DNA of 45,788 nt, from positions 1-45,788 of the forward strand of contig CACYHB010000017.1 in the NCBI GenBank assembly GCA_902774015.1, written 5' to 3'. Positions within the stretch are counted from its first letter, which is position 1, and every line of letters starts with the position of its first letter. Both the position numbers and the translations under genes were made by a program. This DNA comes from Oscillospiraceae bacterium (lineage in GTDB: Bacteria > Bacillota > Clostridia > Oscillospirales > Oscillospiraceae). This document shows, piece after piece, positions 17,810 to 25,887 of this stretch. The notes beneath the pieces were generated by a model. That model was given only the letters and a program-made list of their open reading frames with translations, did no database searches and was not told where the DNA came from.

Positions 17810-20384
17810 CTTTCAATTTCGTCGTATGGGCGTTTTGATTGCTCTGCCGGAGAAGAGCTTCGATCTGCTCCAGCACGCCCTGCACCTCCACGGAGAATTC
17901 TTTCGAGCCGGTGCGCAGGACGCCGGAGCGCAGCGCGGAGAGCCGGATCAGATTGTCGCTCGTGACGACGCGCACGTCGTAGTTTCTGCCGATCTCATCC
18001 GCAAGGCGCTCGATGAAGGCGTCTCCGGTCTCGTTTTCGCCGGTATAGGCCACGTGGATGTTGTGGTACTCGCTGCGCTCGCCGGGATTGCCGGGTGTGC
18101 GGAAGCCGTCGAACACCAGCACCAGTTCCGCCTTTGTGAAGCCGCAGTAGCTGGACAGCATGTCCATCAGTTTTCCGCGGGCCAGATCCAGCCGCTCGGC
18201 AGCGAGCTTTTTGAGTTCCTCCCAGGCGAAAATCAGGTTATAGCCGTCCACGATGATGTATTGTTTTTTCCGCGGTGCGGAAACAGGGGTCGGCGCTTCA
18301 TTGCGCTGCGCCGGGCGGTATTCCGGACGCCGGATGGGGCCGAATTCCCGCTCCATGATCTCCTCCAGCTCCCGCTCGTCGATACTCATCCGGCGGCGGG
18401 AAGCGGGAGGCGGCTCGGGCGATTCCGGCTTCTTCAGGCAGCTCTCCAGATGCATGTACTCCGGAACCTGATCCCAGCGCACGTTGAATCCCGCGCCGTG
18501 GGCACAGAACACCGAATCCGCCGGGTTGTCGGTATCGCTCATGGGATCGTAGTCCAGGGCGGCCACCACTTTCCCCTGCTCGTGGCAGGGCCGGTAGCCA
18601 TCGGGCCGAAGGTTCATTCTTCCCCGTCCGCGGCTGTAGGAGACCAGCTCCTCCATATAGGAATTCATCTCGGAGACGGGGGCGCTGCCTATCAGGCGCA
18701 GCATGTCCCCGGCTTCCTCCGGAGAGTCGAAAACGCCGCTCATGGCCCGCACGTCGCTGATGGCGCGGCCGATCTGTTCCGGCGGCACCTCGATGGTGAA
18801 AGCGTACCAGGGCTCCAGCAGGACGGATTCCGCCTGCATCAGGCCCTGACGAAGCGCACGGTAGGTGGCCTGACGAAAGTCCCCGCCCTCGGTGTGCTTG
18901 AGGTGGGCGCGCCCGGCGCACAGGGTGATCTTCATATCCGTAATGGGACTGCCCGTCAGGACGCCCGGATGCTGCCGCTCGGCAAGATGGCTCAGGATGA
19001 GGCGCTGCCAGTTGCGGTCCAGCACGTCCTCGCTGACGGCGGACTCCAGCCGGAGTCCGCTCCCCCGCGGCAGCGGCTCCAGAAGCAGGTGCACCTCCGC
19101 GTAGTGGCGCAGAGGCTCGAAATGCCCCACGCCCTCCACCGTGTCGGCGATGGTCTCCCGATACAGGATATGCCCCGTGTCCAGAGCCAGCTCTACGCCG
19201 AAGCGCTCCCGGACGAGGCTCTGGAAGATTTCCGCCTGCACCCGGCCCATGAGCTGCACCGAGATCTCCCCGAGCCGCTCGTTCCACAGCACGTGCAGCT
19301 GAGGGTCCTCCTCGTCCAGCTGCCGCAGCTTCGGCAGCAGCGTCATGGGATCGGTCCCCTCCGGCAGCAGCAGCCGGTAGCTCAGCACCGGCTCCAGCAG
19401 CGGGGCCGCCCCTTCCGGCTCCTCCCCCAGGCCCAGGCCCGGATAAGTTGCCGTGAGGCCGGTGACGGCACAGATCTGCCCCTGGCTCATCTCCTCCGGC
19501 GCTTCAAACTTTTCTCCCGAATACAGCCGCAGCTGGGTGATCTTCTCCTCGTAAGTCTCACCGTCCTCTCCGCGGTAGCGCAGAGACGTGCGCGGCCGCA
19601 GCGTGCCGCCGGTGATCTTGAGCCAGGTCAGGCGCTTGCCCTGCGGATCCCGGGAGATCTTGAACACCCGGGCGCCGAAGGTCTCCCGCCTTACCGCCGT
19701 CGGGCGCAGGCGCGTCAGCGCGTCCAGCAGCTCCTCCACGCCCTGCAGGCGCAGGCCGGAGCCGAAAAAGCAGGGGAAAAGCTCCCGCCGCTCGATCATG
19801 CCCCGCAGGTCCGCGTCTGTGAGGGCGCCGTTTTCCAGATAGCTCTCCATGGCCGTCTCGCTGCACACGGCGATGCGCTCTCCCTGGTCGGGCGCCGGGT
19901 GCGTGAAGTTCAGGCAGCCCTCTCCCAGCCGGCGGCGCAGCTCCTCCATGATGCGCTCCTCGTCGCTGCCGCCCAGGTCCATCTTGGTCACGAACACGAA
20001 GCAGGGCACCCGATAGCGCCGCAGCAGCCGCCAGAGCGTCTCTGTATGGGCCTGGACCCCGTCCGTGCCGCTGATGACCAGCAGCGCACAGTCGAGCACC
20101 GAGAGCGTGCGCTCTGTCTCCGCCGAGAAATCCACATGCCCCGGCGTGTCCAGCAGCGTCAGTTCCCCTTCGCCCAGTGGCATCACCGCCTGCTTGGAGA
20201 AGATGGTGATGCCTCTGGCCCGCTCGAGACTGTGGGTGTCCAGAAAGCTGTCCCGATGGTCCACGCGCCCCAGCTTTTTCAGTTTTCCCGAAAGGTAGAG
20301 CATCGCCTCGCAGAGCGTGGTCTTCCCCGCGTCCACGTGGGCCAGGATGCCGAGTACCGAATACTTGTCGTTCAAATCGCACAT
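17796..20384 (-). CDS. TetM/EF-G-like ribosomal GTPase fused to a Rae1/YacP NYN endonuclease
   Basis: 862-residue fusion. Residues 1-640 match ribosomal protection GTPases (TetM/TetO-like, EF-G derived): G1 LAHVDAGKTT (14-23), RGITIF switch [14 protein letters not shown], and domain IV/V stretches. A linker of about 60 residues rich in Pro, Arg and Glu follows. Residues 706-845 are a NYN nuclease domain very like Bacillus Rae1/YacP: YIIVDGYNLI (Asp713), LVFDGF (Asp759), TGENETGDAFIE (Asp788) and VVTSDN (Asp810), the usual acidic metal-binding set. Rae1 cuts mRNA in the ribosomal A site, the site where TetM-type GTPases act. It is chromosomal, lacks mobile-element context and is followed by ylmH with a 14-base overlap. 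A tetracycline-resistance role is possible but not the simplest reading. Confidence 0.9.
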   Translation of the reverse strand: MCDLNDKYSVLGILAHVDAGKTTLCEAMLYLSGKLKKLGRVDHRDSFLDTHSLERARGITIFSKQAVMPLGEGELTLLDTPGHVDFSAETERTLSVLDCALLVISGTDGVQAHTETLWRLLRRYRVPCFVFVTKMDLGGSDEERIMEELRRRLGEGCLNFTHPAPDQGERIAVCSETAMESYLENGALTDADLRGMIERRELFPCFFGSGLRLQGVEELLDALTRLRPTAVRRETFGARVFKISRDPQGKRLTWLKITGGTLRPRTSLRYRGEDGETYEEKITQLRLYSGEKFEAPEEMSQGQICAVTGLTATYPGLGLGEEPEGAAPLLEPVLSYRLLLPEGTDPMTLLPKLRQLDEEDPQLHVLWNERLGEISVQLMGRVQAEIFQSLVRERFGVELALDTGHILYRETIADTVEGVGHFEPLRHYAEVHLLLEPLPRGSGLRLESAVSEDVLDRNWQRLILSHLAERQHPGVLTGSPITDMKITLCAGRAHLKHTEGGDFRQATYRALRQGLMQAESVLLEPWYAFTIEVPPEQIGRAISDVRAMSGVFDSPEEAGDMLRLIGSAPVSEMNSYMEELVSYSRGRGRMNLRPDGYRPCHEQGKVVAALDYDPMSDTDNPADSVFCAHGAGFNVRWDQVPEYMHLESCLKKPESPEPPPASRRRMSIDERELEEIMEREFGPIRRPEYRPAQRNEAPTPVSAPRKKQYIIVDGYNLIFAWEELKKLAAERLDLARGKLMDMLSSYCGFTKAELVLVFDGFRTPGNPGERSEYHNIHVAYTGENETGDAFIERLADEIGRNYDVRVVTSDNLIRLSALRSGVLRTGSKEFSVEVQGVLEQIEALLRQSNQNAHTTKLKDGKQ

Positions 20385-20390
20385 GCGATC

Positions 20391-20419
20391 ATTCTATCAG
20401 TTTCTTTTCAAAATATCAA
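20391..20419 (-). promoter_or_regulatory. Sigma-A promoter giving a leaderless TetM-NYN mRNA
   Basis: Minus-strand TTGATA (20414-20419), a 17-base spacer and TAGAAT (20391-20396). Only six bases (GATCGC) separate the -10 box from the ATG at 20384, so transcription should begin at or next to the A of the start codon. No Shine-Dalgarno sequence is present upstream, consistent with leaderless initiation. Confidence 0.75.
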
Positions 20420-20533
20420 CAATTCCGCTTTGTCTCGCAAGTGAAACAGGTGATTTACATAACGCGTCATTTTTATGCAATGTGTTTGAAAACTTTTTTG
20501 CGTCTCCCGCTACCATTTTTGTAAAAGCTATGA

Positions 20534-20539
20534 TATAAT
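20534..20539 (+). promoter_or_regulatory. Extended -10 promoter of the two-component operon
   Basis: TGATATAAT with a perfect TATAAT at 20534-20539, 46 bases upstream of the response regulator ATG. The -35 region is weak, as in extended -10 promoters. It is divergent from the TetM-NYN promoter, 115 bases away. Confidence 0.65.
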
Positions 20540-20585
20540 TACTTGTCAAAATGCAACCTGGAACCCGCAGGAGGAGGTAATATAG

Positions 20586-21281
20586 ATGAAGAAGATCCTT
20601 GTTCTGGAGGACGAGGCCAATATCCGCAGCTTCGTCGTCATCAACCTGCGCCGCAGCGGCTACGAGCCCATCGAGGCCGAGACCGGCAGCGAGGCGCTGG
20701 AGAAGCTCAAGGTCAACCCGGATATCTGTCTGGCCCTGCTGGACGTAATGTTGCCCGAGCCGGACATCGACGGCTTTGAGGTCTGCCGCCGCATCCGCGC
20801 CTCCGGCTCCAAGATGGGCATCATCATGCTCACCGCCAAGAGCCAGGAGATCGACAAGGTGACCGGTCTCATGACCGGCGCGGACGACTACGTGACAAAG
20901 CCCTTCTCCCCCGCGGAGCTCACCGCCCGTGTGGACGCGCTGGTCCGCCGTCTGGGCGTGGACGAGGACGACAAGGCCAACACCGAGATCGTCAGCGGCC
21001 CCTTCCTGCTCAATACCCGCAACCGCACGCTGGAGAAAAACGGCCAGCGTCTCAAGCTCACCCAGATCGAGTACCTGCTGATGAAGCTCTTCATGGAAAA
21101 CCCCGGCAAGGCCATGAGCCGCGAGGACATTCTCTCCGCCGTCTGGGGCAAGGACTTCTCCGGTGAGCTCAAGACCGTGGACGTGAATATTCGCCGGCTG
21201 CGCATCAAGATCGAATCCGATCCCACCGAACCCGAATACCTGACCACGGTCTGGGGCTACGGGTACAAGTGGGGCTACTAA
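20586..21281 (+). CDS. OmpR/PhoB-family response regulator
   Basis: DNA-binding response regulator of 231 residues. Receiver domain 1-120: acidic Asp9/Glu10, phospho-acceptor Asp53 in LLDVMLPEPDIDGFE, LTAKS and the conserved Lys in VTKPFSP. The D53 loop carries a short insertion (EPDIDGF in place of the usual GMDGF). C-terminal winged helix 130-231: LTQIEYLLMKLF, the recognition helix region LKTVDVNIRRLRIKIE and WGYGYKW. ATG follows AGGAGG at optimal spacing. It is paired with the histidine kinase at 21413, though two hairpins lie between the genes. The signal and regulon are unknown. Confidence 0.94.
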   Translation: MKKILVLEDEANIRSFVVINLRRSGYEPIEAETGSEALEKLKVNPDICLALLDVMLPEPDIDGFEVCRRIRASGSKMGIIMLTAKSQEIDKVTGLMTGADDYVTKPFSPAELTARVDALVRRLGVDEDDKANTEIVSGPFLLNTRNRTLEKNGQRLKLTQIEYLLMKLFMENPGKAMSREDILSAVWGKDFSGELKTVDVNIRRLRIKIESDPTEPEYLTTVWGYGYKWGY

Positions 21282-21285
21282 CGTC

Positions 21286-21391
21286 AAAACAAGTGAGAGA
21301 GGTCAGGCAGCGGCCTGACGACCGCTGCCATGACCGCCTCGCTTGTTTTTCCTCACAGAATCAAACCCGCTGCGCTGGGCTTTGATTCTGT
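21286..21391 (+). terminator. Two hairpins between response regulator and kinase genes
   Basis: First, a long imperfect stem AAAACAAG...CTTGTTTT (21286-21349) with GGTCA/TGACC and CAGCGG/CCGCTG inner pairs and a T-run on its 3' arm. Second, a perfect stem CAGAATCAAA/TTTGATTCTG (21356-21390) capped by CCC-n8-GGGC and followed by TTTTG. Both look like terminators, so kinase expression may be lowered relative to the regulator by partial readthrough. Confidence 0.75.
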
Positions 21392-21412
21392 TTTGTAAGG
21401 TAGGATTATTAA

Positions 21413-22405
21413 ATGTTCAAAAGTTTAAAGCTGCAGCTGATGATCTCCGGCGTGGCGTGCCTCGCGCTGCTGCTGCTGGCTGTCTGGCTGATCACGCGGC
21501 ACTATCTGTACACGGCTATCGCCGTGCTGGTGATCGTGTGCATGTATATCATTCTGGTGATCCTCTGGTTCTGGCGCTACGTCTCCGACCCGCTCGTGCG
21601 GCTGACGCGCTTTGCCGAGCATATCGCCCAGGGCAGCTACGGCAGTCAGATCGAGGCCGGGGGCGACGATGAGATCGGCCGGCTGACCGACCAGATCAAC
21701 GACATGTCCCAGAAGGTCGCCCAGGCCGACAAGGCCAGGACCGACTTCATCTCCCAGGTCTCCCACGAGCTGCGCACCCCGCTGACCGCCATCACCGGCT
21801 GGGCTGAGACCATCGCCTACGACGAGGCGGTGCAGGGTGATTCCCTTCGCGGCATCAACATCATCTCCCGCGAGGCGGAGCGCCTCACCGGCATGGTCAA
21901 GGAACTGCTGGAGTTCACCCGCATCCAGGACGGCCGCTTCAATCTGCGTATCGAGCTCATCGACATTGCGGCCGAGCTGGAGGACGCGCTCTTCACCTAC
22001 GGGGAGCTGATGCGCCAGGCCGGCATCGAAGTCAAATATACCGAGCCGCCCGCCGAGATCCCGCTGATCCCCGGCGATTCCGAGCGGCTCAAGCAGGTGT
22101 TTCTGAATCTTCTCGACAACGCCATGACCCACGGCGGCGAGGGTAAGAAGATCGACGTGGATCTCGCATCCGACCCCGACGGCGTACATATCACCGTGCG
22201 CGACTACGGCCACGGCATTCCCGAGGCGGAGCTGCCACACGTGAAGGAGAAATTCTACAAGGGCAGCTCCAAGAACCGCGGCACCGGCATCGGCCTGGCC
22301 GTGTGCGACGAGATCGTCACCCGCCACGGCGGCAAGCTGGAGATCGCAAACGCCCCCGGAGGCGGCTGTCTCGTCACCGTGTCGCTGCCCTACGGTTCCC
22401 CCTGA
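21413..22405 (+). CDS. Sensor histidine kinase with minimal sensor region
   Basis: 330-residue membrane kinase. Two transmembrane helices (about 6-28 and 32-55) are separated by only a few residues, so there is no extracytoplasmic sensor domain. A HAMP domain follows (SDPLVRLTRFAEHIAQG...DEIGRL, 60-110), then the H-box FISQVSHELRTPLTAI, N-box FLNLLDNAMTHG, and G boxes RDYGHGIP and GTGIGLAVCDEI. The catalytic parts are complete. The near-contiguous helices suggest intramembrane or partner-protein sensing. It partners the response regulator upstream. Confidence 0.92.
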   Translation: MFKSLKLQLMISGVACLALLLLAVWLITRHYLYTAIAVLVIVCMYIILVILWFWRYVSDPLVRLTRFAEHIAQGSYGSQIEAGGDDEIGRLTDQINDMSQKVAQADKARTDFISQVSHELRTPLTAITGWAETIAYDEAVQGDSLRGINIISREAERLTGMVKELLEFTRIQDGRFNLRIELIDIAAELEDALFTYGELMRQAGIEVKYTEPPAEIPLIPGDSERLKQVFLNLLDNAMTHGGEGKKIDVDLASDPDGVHITVRDYGHGIPEAELPHVKEKFYKGSSKNRGTGIGLAVCDEIVTRHGGKLEIANAPGGGCLVTVSLPYGSP

Positions 22406-22440
22406 CAAACCGATTACACAGCCTTTTAAGGAGATCCCAA

Positions 22441-23394
22441 ATGCCCGAAAGCAACAATTCCTGCGCCTTCCGCACCTCCATCGGCGGTCAGGCTCTGATC
22501 GAAGGCATCCTCATGCGCGGCCCGAAAAAGCAGGCCATCGTCTGCCGCACCGCGGAGGGCCTGGTGGAAAAAACGGAAGAGCTCAGGCTCATCAAGGATA
22601 AATATCCTGTTCTCGGCGTTCCCTTCATCCGGGGCTGCGCCATTTTTCTCGACTCCATGGTCAAGGGCATGCAGGCCCTGACCTACTCGGCAAGCCTCGT
22701 CCCTCTGGAGGAGCAGGGCGAGCCGGACAAGCTCGATCAGTGGATCGAAGCCCATTTTCCCGAGGACAAGGCCCAGAAGCTCATCATCGGCGCGGCCGTT
22801 GTGATGGGGCTCGCTCTGTCGGTGTTCCTCTTCATTTTCCTGCCTGCGCTGGTCGTGGGCTGGGTCAAGCCCCTGACGCGCAGCTTTTTTGTGAGAAACC
22901 TCTCCGAGGGTCTGCTGAAGGTTGCGATCCTGCTGGGCTACATGAAGCTCGTCTCCGGCATGAGCGACGTCAAGCGCCTCTTTTCCTACCACGGTGCCGA
23001 GCACAAGACCATCTTCTGCTACGAACACGGCAAGGAGCTGACGGTAGAGAACGTACGGCCCGAGAGCCGCTTTCACCCCCGCTGCGGCACCAGCTTTCTG
23101 CTGGTGGTGGTGCTGGTGAGCATCCTTGTCAACTCCGTCGTTCGCGTCAGCAACACTTTCGCCCGCGTGGGCTGCCATCTGCTGCTTCTGCCCGTCGTGG
23201 TGGGCATCAGCTACGAGATCAACCGCTGGTGCGGCGCCCACGACAACCGTCTGTCCGCCATTTTGTCCGCCCCGGGCAAGTGGCTGCAGCGCATCACCAC
23301 CAGTGAGCCGGACGACGGCATGATCGAGTGCGCCATCCGGGCCATGGAACTCGTGATCCCTGAGGAGAAAGGCAGCGATCTCTGGGGCAGCTGA
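22441..23394 (+). CDS. yqhQ: DUF1385 family membrane protein, YqhQ-like
   Basis: 317-residue member of the DUF1385/YqhQ family of unknown function, common in Firmicutes and usually next to prmC-prfA. ATG at 22441 follows AAGGAG. Visible family motifs: GGQALIEGILMRGP at the N-terminus, two hydrophobic blocks (about 100-130 and 205-260), and the conserved FSYHGAEHKTIFCYEHG and HPRCGTSFL between them, whose His and Cys residues look like possible metal ligands. Followed by a hairpin and repeat before prmC. Confidence 0.88.
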   Translation: MPESNNSCAFRTSIGGQALIEGILMRGPKKQAIVCRTAEGLVEKTEELRLIKDKYPVLGVPFIRGCAIFLDSMVKGMQALTYSASLVPLEEQGEPDKLDQWIEAHFPEDKAQKLIIGAAVVMGLALSVFLFIFLPALVVGWVKPLTRSFFVRNLSEGLLKVAILLGYMKLVSGMSDVKRLFSYHGAEHKTIFCYEHGKELTVENVRPESRFHPRCGTSFLLVVVLVSILVNSVVRVSNTFARVGCHLLLLPVVVGISYEINRWCGAHDNRLSAILSAPGKWLQRITTSEPDDGMIECAIRAMELVIPEEKGSDLWGS

Positions 23395-23396
23395 TT

Positions 23397-23549
23397 CAAC
23401 GGAGACCCGCTTCGCTGGGCTCTCCGTTGAGGAGACTCGCGCTTATCGCAGCGAGCGAACGCTCGCTTTGGTCGGCGCGAGGGCTCGCCGAGCTCGCCTC
23501 AGGGAGTTTTTGCCGCGGCAAAGCTGCGTCAAAAACGGATTGCATTTTG
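23397..23549 (+). repeat. Hairpin and diverged intergenic repeat R1
   Basis: A hairpin CAACGGAGA/TCTCCGTTG capped by CCC-n8-GGGC (23397-23429) follows the yqhQ stop codon. Next is a sequence (23428-23549) that matches 25693-25806 after recA: shared GGAKACTCGCGCTTATCGC at 23431, then CTCAGRGAG, then a hairpin with loop GCAAAGCT and arms GTTTTTG.../...CAAAAAC. No coding potential is apparent. Confidence 0.75.
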
Positions 23550-23622
23550 ATCTGCCTCTCCGGAAGAGCCATTCGGACTCAGCGTATTTCAATAAATCAA
23601 TTCGCACAGAAAGACAAACGAC

Positions 23623-24510
23623 ATGAAGACATATAACGAACTGTACCTCTCCACACGCAACATTCTGCGGCAGCGCGGCGTGGAGGGCTTCAATCTGGAG
23701 GCCCGCCTTCTGGTGGCCCAGGCAGCCGGCAAAACCACGTCGGAGCTGCTGCGCGACATGAACCTCTACACCACGGACGCGGTGGAGCAGAAGGTGCTCG
23801 ACTACACGGCCCGCCGCCTGCGCGGGGAACCGGTGGCGTACATCACCGGACTCTGGGAGTTTTACGGACTTCCCATGATCGTCACGCCCGACGTTCTCAT
23901 CCCCCGCATGGACACGGAGCTGCTGGTGGACACGGCCAAGACTCTGCTGACCGGGCGCAAGATGGACGCGCGGGTGCTGGATCTCTGCTGCGGCAGCGGC
24001 TGCATCGCCTGCGCCATCGGCCACGAGATGCCCGCGACCCGGCTCGTGGCGGTGGACATCAGCGCCAGCGCCCTGGAGGTCTGCCGCCGGAACGTGGCGC
24101 TCAACCGCCTCATTTCCCGGGTGATCTGCATGCAGGCGGACGCCGTGTCCTCGCCCCCGCTGAGCATGGGCAAGTTCGATATGATCGTCTCCAACCCGCC
24201 CTACATCGAGAGCACGGAGATCCTGACGCTGGATCCCTCCGTGCGGGACTATGAGCCCATCTGGGCGCTGGACGGCGGCGAGGACGGACTGCGCTTCTAC
24301 CGGGGCATCCTCAAATACTGGCGCTCCCTCTTAAAGCCCGGCGGCTGGCTGCTGTTCGAGGTTGGCGAGGGGCAGGCCGAGGCCGTAAAAGAGATGATCC
24401 TCTCGGCGGGCTTCGCCGCAGCCGACACCCGCAGGGACACGCTGGGCGTGGACCGGGTCGTCATCGGCAAGATGTACGACGCCGACAGCGAGTTGTATAC
24501 GGGCTTTTGA
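23623..24510 (+). CDS. prmC: Peptide chain release factor glutamine methyltransferase
   Basis: N5-methylates the Gln of the GGQ motif in release factors, raising termination efficiency. The 295-residue product has an N-terminal helical domain (NLEARLLVAQA, REPVAYITG-like RGEPVAYITG), the F/WEFYGLP and PRMDTELLV stretches, the SAM motif LDLCCGSGCIA and the catalytic IVSNPPYIES. ATG at 23623 has only a weak ribosome-binding site (AGAAAGACAAACGAC). It follows yqhQ as in many Firmicutes, but prfA is not the next gene; recA is. Confidence 0.95.
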   Translation: MKTYNELYLSTRNILRQRGVEGFNLEARLLVAQAAGKTTSELLRDMNLYTTDAVEQKVLDYTARRLRGEPVAYITGLWEFYGLPMIVTPDVLIPRMDTELLVDTAKTLLTGRKMDARVLDLCCGSGCIACAIGHEMPATRLVAVDISASALEVCRRNVALNRLISRVICMQADAVSSPPLSMGKFDMIVSNPPYIESTEILTLDPSVRDYEPIWALDGGEDGLRFYRGILKYWRSLLKPGGWLLFEVGEGQAEAVKEMILSAGFAAADTRRDTLGVDRVVIGKMYDADSELYTGF

Positions 24511-24548
24511 TCGAAGTACATACCGATTTGAAATAAGGAGATAAGAAT

Positions 24549-25664
24549 ATGGCCGAAAAGAAAAAGGTTTCCCCCGTCGCCACTCCCTCCGGCGACAAGA
24601 AAAAGGCGCTGGAGACCGCCATCGCAAAGATCGAAAAGGATTACGGCAAAGGCACCATCATGCGCCTGGGCGACGATATTTCCGTGAACGTGGAGGCGCT
24701 CAGTACCGGCTCCCTGTCCCTGGATCTGGCCCTCGGCATCGGCGGCGTTCCCCGCGGCCGCATCGTTGAGATCTACGGACCTGAGGCCTCCGGCAAGACG
24801 ACGCTGGCGCTGCATGTGGTCGCCTCCGCCCAGAAGGCCGGCGGCGAGGCCGCCTATATCGACGTGGAACACGCGCTGGAGCCGGCTTACGCCCGCGCCC
24901 TGGGCGTGGATATCGACAGTCTGCTCATCTCCCAGCCGGACACCGGCGAGCAGGCCCTGGACATTGCCGAGTCTCTGGTCCGCTCCGGCGCCATTGACGT
25001 GCTGGTAGTGGACTCCGTAGCCGCTCTGATCCCCCGCAGCGAGCTGGAGGGCGAGGTTGGCGACACCGTGGTTGGCGCCCTGGCCCGTCTGATGAGTCAG
25101 GCCATGCGCCGTCTTGCCGGCGCCATTTCCAAGAACAACTGCACCGTCATCTTCATCAACCAGCTGCGCCAGAAGATCGGCGTCATGTACGGCAACCCCG
25201 AGACCACACCCGGCGGTCTGGCACTCAAATACTACGCCTCCGTGCGCATCGACGTGCGCCGCATCGAGACCCTGAAGGTCAACGGCGAGATGATCGGCAA
25301 CCGCACCCGCGCCAAGATCGTCAAGAACAAGGTGGCGCCCCCCTTCCGTGAGGCAGAGTTCGACATCATGTACGGCGAAGGCATCTCCCGCGTGGGTGAG
25401 ATCATCGACCTGGGCGTCAAGCTGGAGATCATCGACAAGGCCGGCGCCTGGTTCACTGTGAACGGTCAGCGCCTGCAGGGCCGCGACGCCGTGAAGGAAT
25501 ACCTGATGAACGACGACGAGGCCCGTGACAAGATCGAGGCGGAGATCCGCGCCAACGCCCATAAGCTCATGTCTCCTCAGGCCCGCAAGGCCGCGCAGGC
25601 CTCCGGCCGTATCGCTTCCACCCCGGCGGTGGACGTCTCCGCGGCAGACTTCGACCTTGACTAA
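24549..25664 (+). CDS. recA: Recombinase A
   Basis: ATP-dependent strand-exchange protein and co-protease for LexA. The 371-residue product has the full core: Walker [16 protein letters not shown]-type [27 protein letters not shown], loop L1/L2 residues and [20 protein letters not shown], plus an extended, Ala/Lys-rich C-terminal tail. AAGGAG lies at proper spacing before ATG. recX follows after a terminator and repeat. No LexA-type box was recognised just upstream. Confidence 0.98.
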   Translation: MAEKKKVSPVATPSGDKKKALETAIAKIEKDYGKGTIMRLGDDISVNVEALSTGSLSLDLALGIGGVPRGRIVEIYGPEASGKTTLALHVVASAQKAGGEAAYIDVEHALEPAYARALGVDIDSLLISQPDTGEQALDIAESLVRSGAIDVLVVDSVAALIPRSELEGEVGDTVVGALARLMSQAMRRLAGAISKNNCTVIFINQLRQKIGVMYGNPETTPGGLALKYYASVRIDVRRIETLKVNGEMIGNRTRAKIVKNKVAPPFREAEFDIMYGEGISRVGEIIDLGVKLEIIDKAGAWFTVNGQRLQGRDAVKEYLMNDDEARDKIEAEIRANAHKLMSPQARKAAQASGRIASTPAVDVSAADFDLD

Positions 25665-25691
25665 CAATTAAGCCCTTGCAGGGCTTAATTG
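25665..25691 (+). terminator. recA terminator hairpin
   Basis: Perfect stem CAATTAAGCCC/GGGCTTAATTG with loop TTGCA directly after the recA stop, followed by a short TTTA. Termination may be partial, allowing some readthrough to recX. Confidence 0.8.
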
Positions 25692-25692
25692 T

Positions 25693-25850
25693 TTAGGATA
25701 CTCGCGCTTATCGCCTTTCGGTTGATCTGCGCGAGGCCTCGCTCCGCTCGGCTCAGAGAGTTTCTGACGAAGCAAAGCTCCGTCAGAAACGGATCTATAT
25801 TTGTTTTCGCCGTGCGCGGCGAAAATCAGAGGTGTTCCCCTCTGAACTCC
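25693..25850 (+). repeat. Diverged intergenic repeat R2 and further hairpins
   Basis: Matches R1 (23428-23549). Its main stem is GTTTCTGACG/CGTCAGAAAC with a loop containing GCAAAGCT; the equivalent R1 arms read T and A where R2 has C and G, so pairing is kept. Two more hairpins follow: TTTTCGCCG/CGGCGAAAA and TCAGAGG/CCTCTGA (to 25850). No reading frame is evident in the 223-base recA-recX gap. Confidence 0.75.
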
Positions 25851-25887
25851 CCATGCACGACACACAGAATAGTAAGGAACTCTTTGT

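Noticed and set aside
17796-20384. Acquired tetracycline-resistance gene
   Set aside because: The GTPase is TetM-like, but it is chromosomal, has host-like codon use, is fused to a nuclease and sits in an operon with ylmH and pepT. Resistance cannot be claimed from similarity alone.
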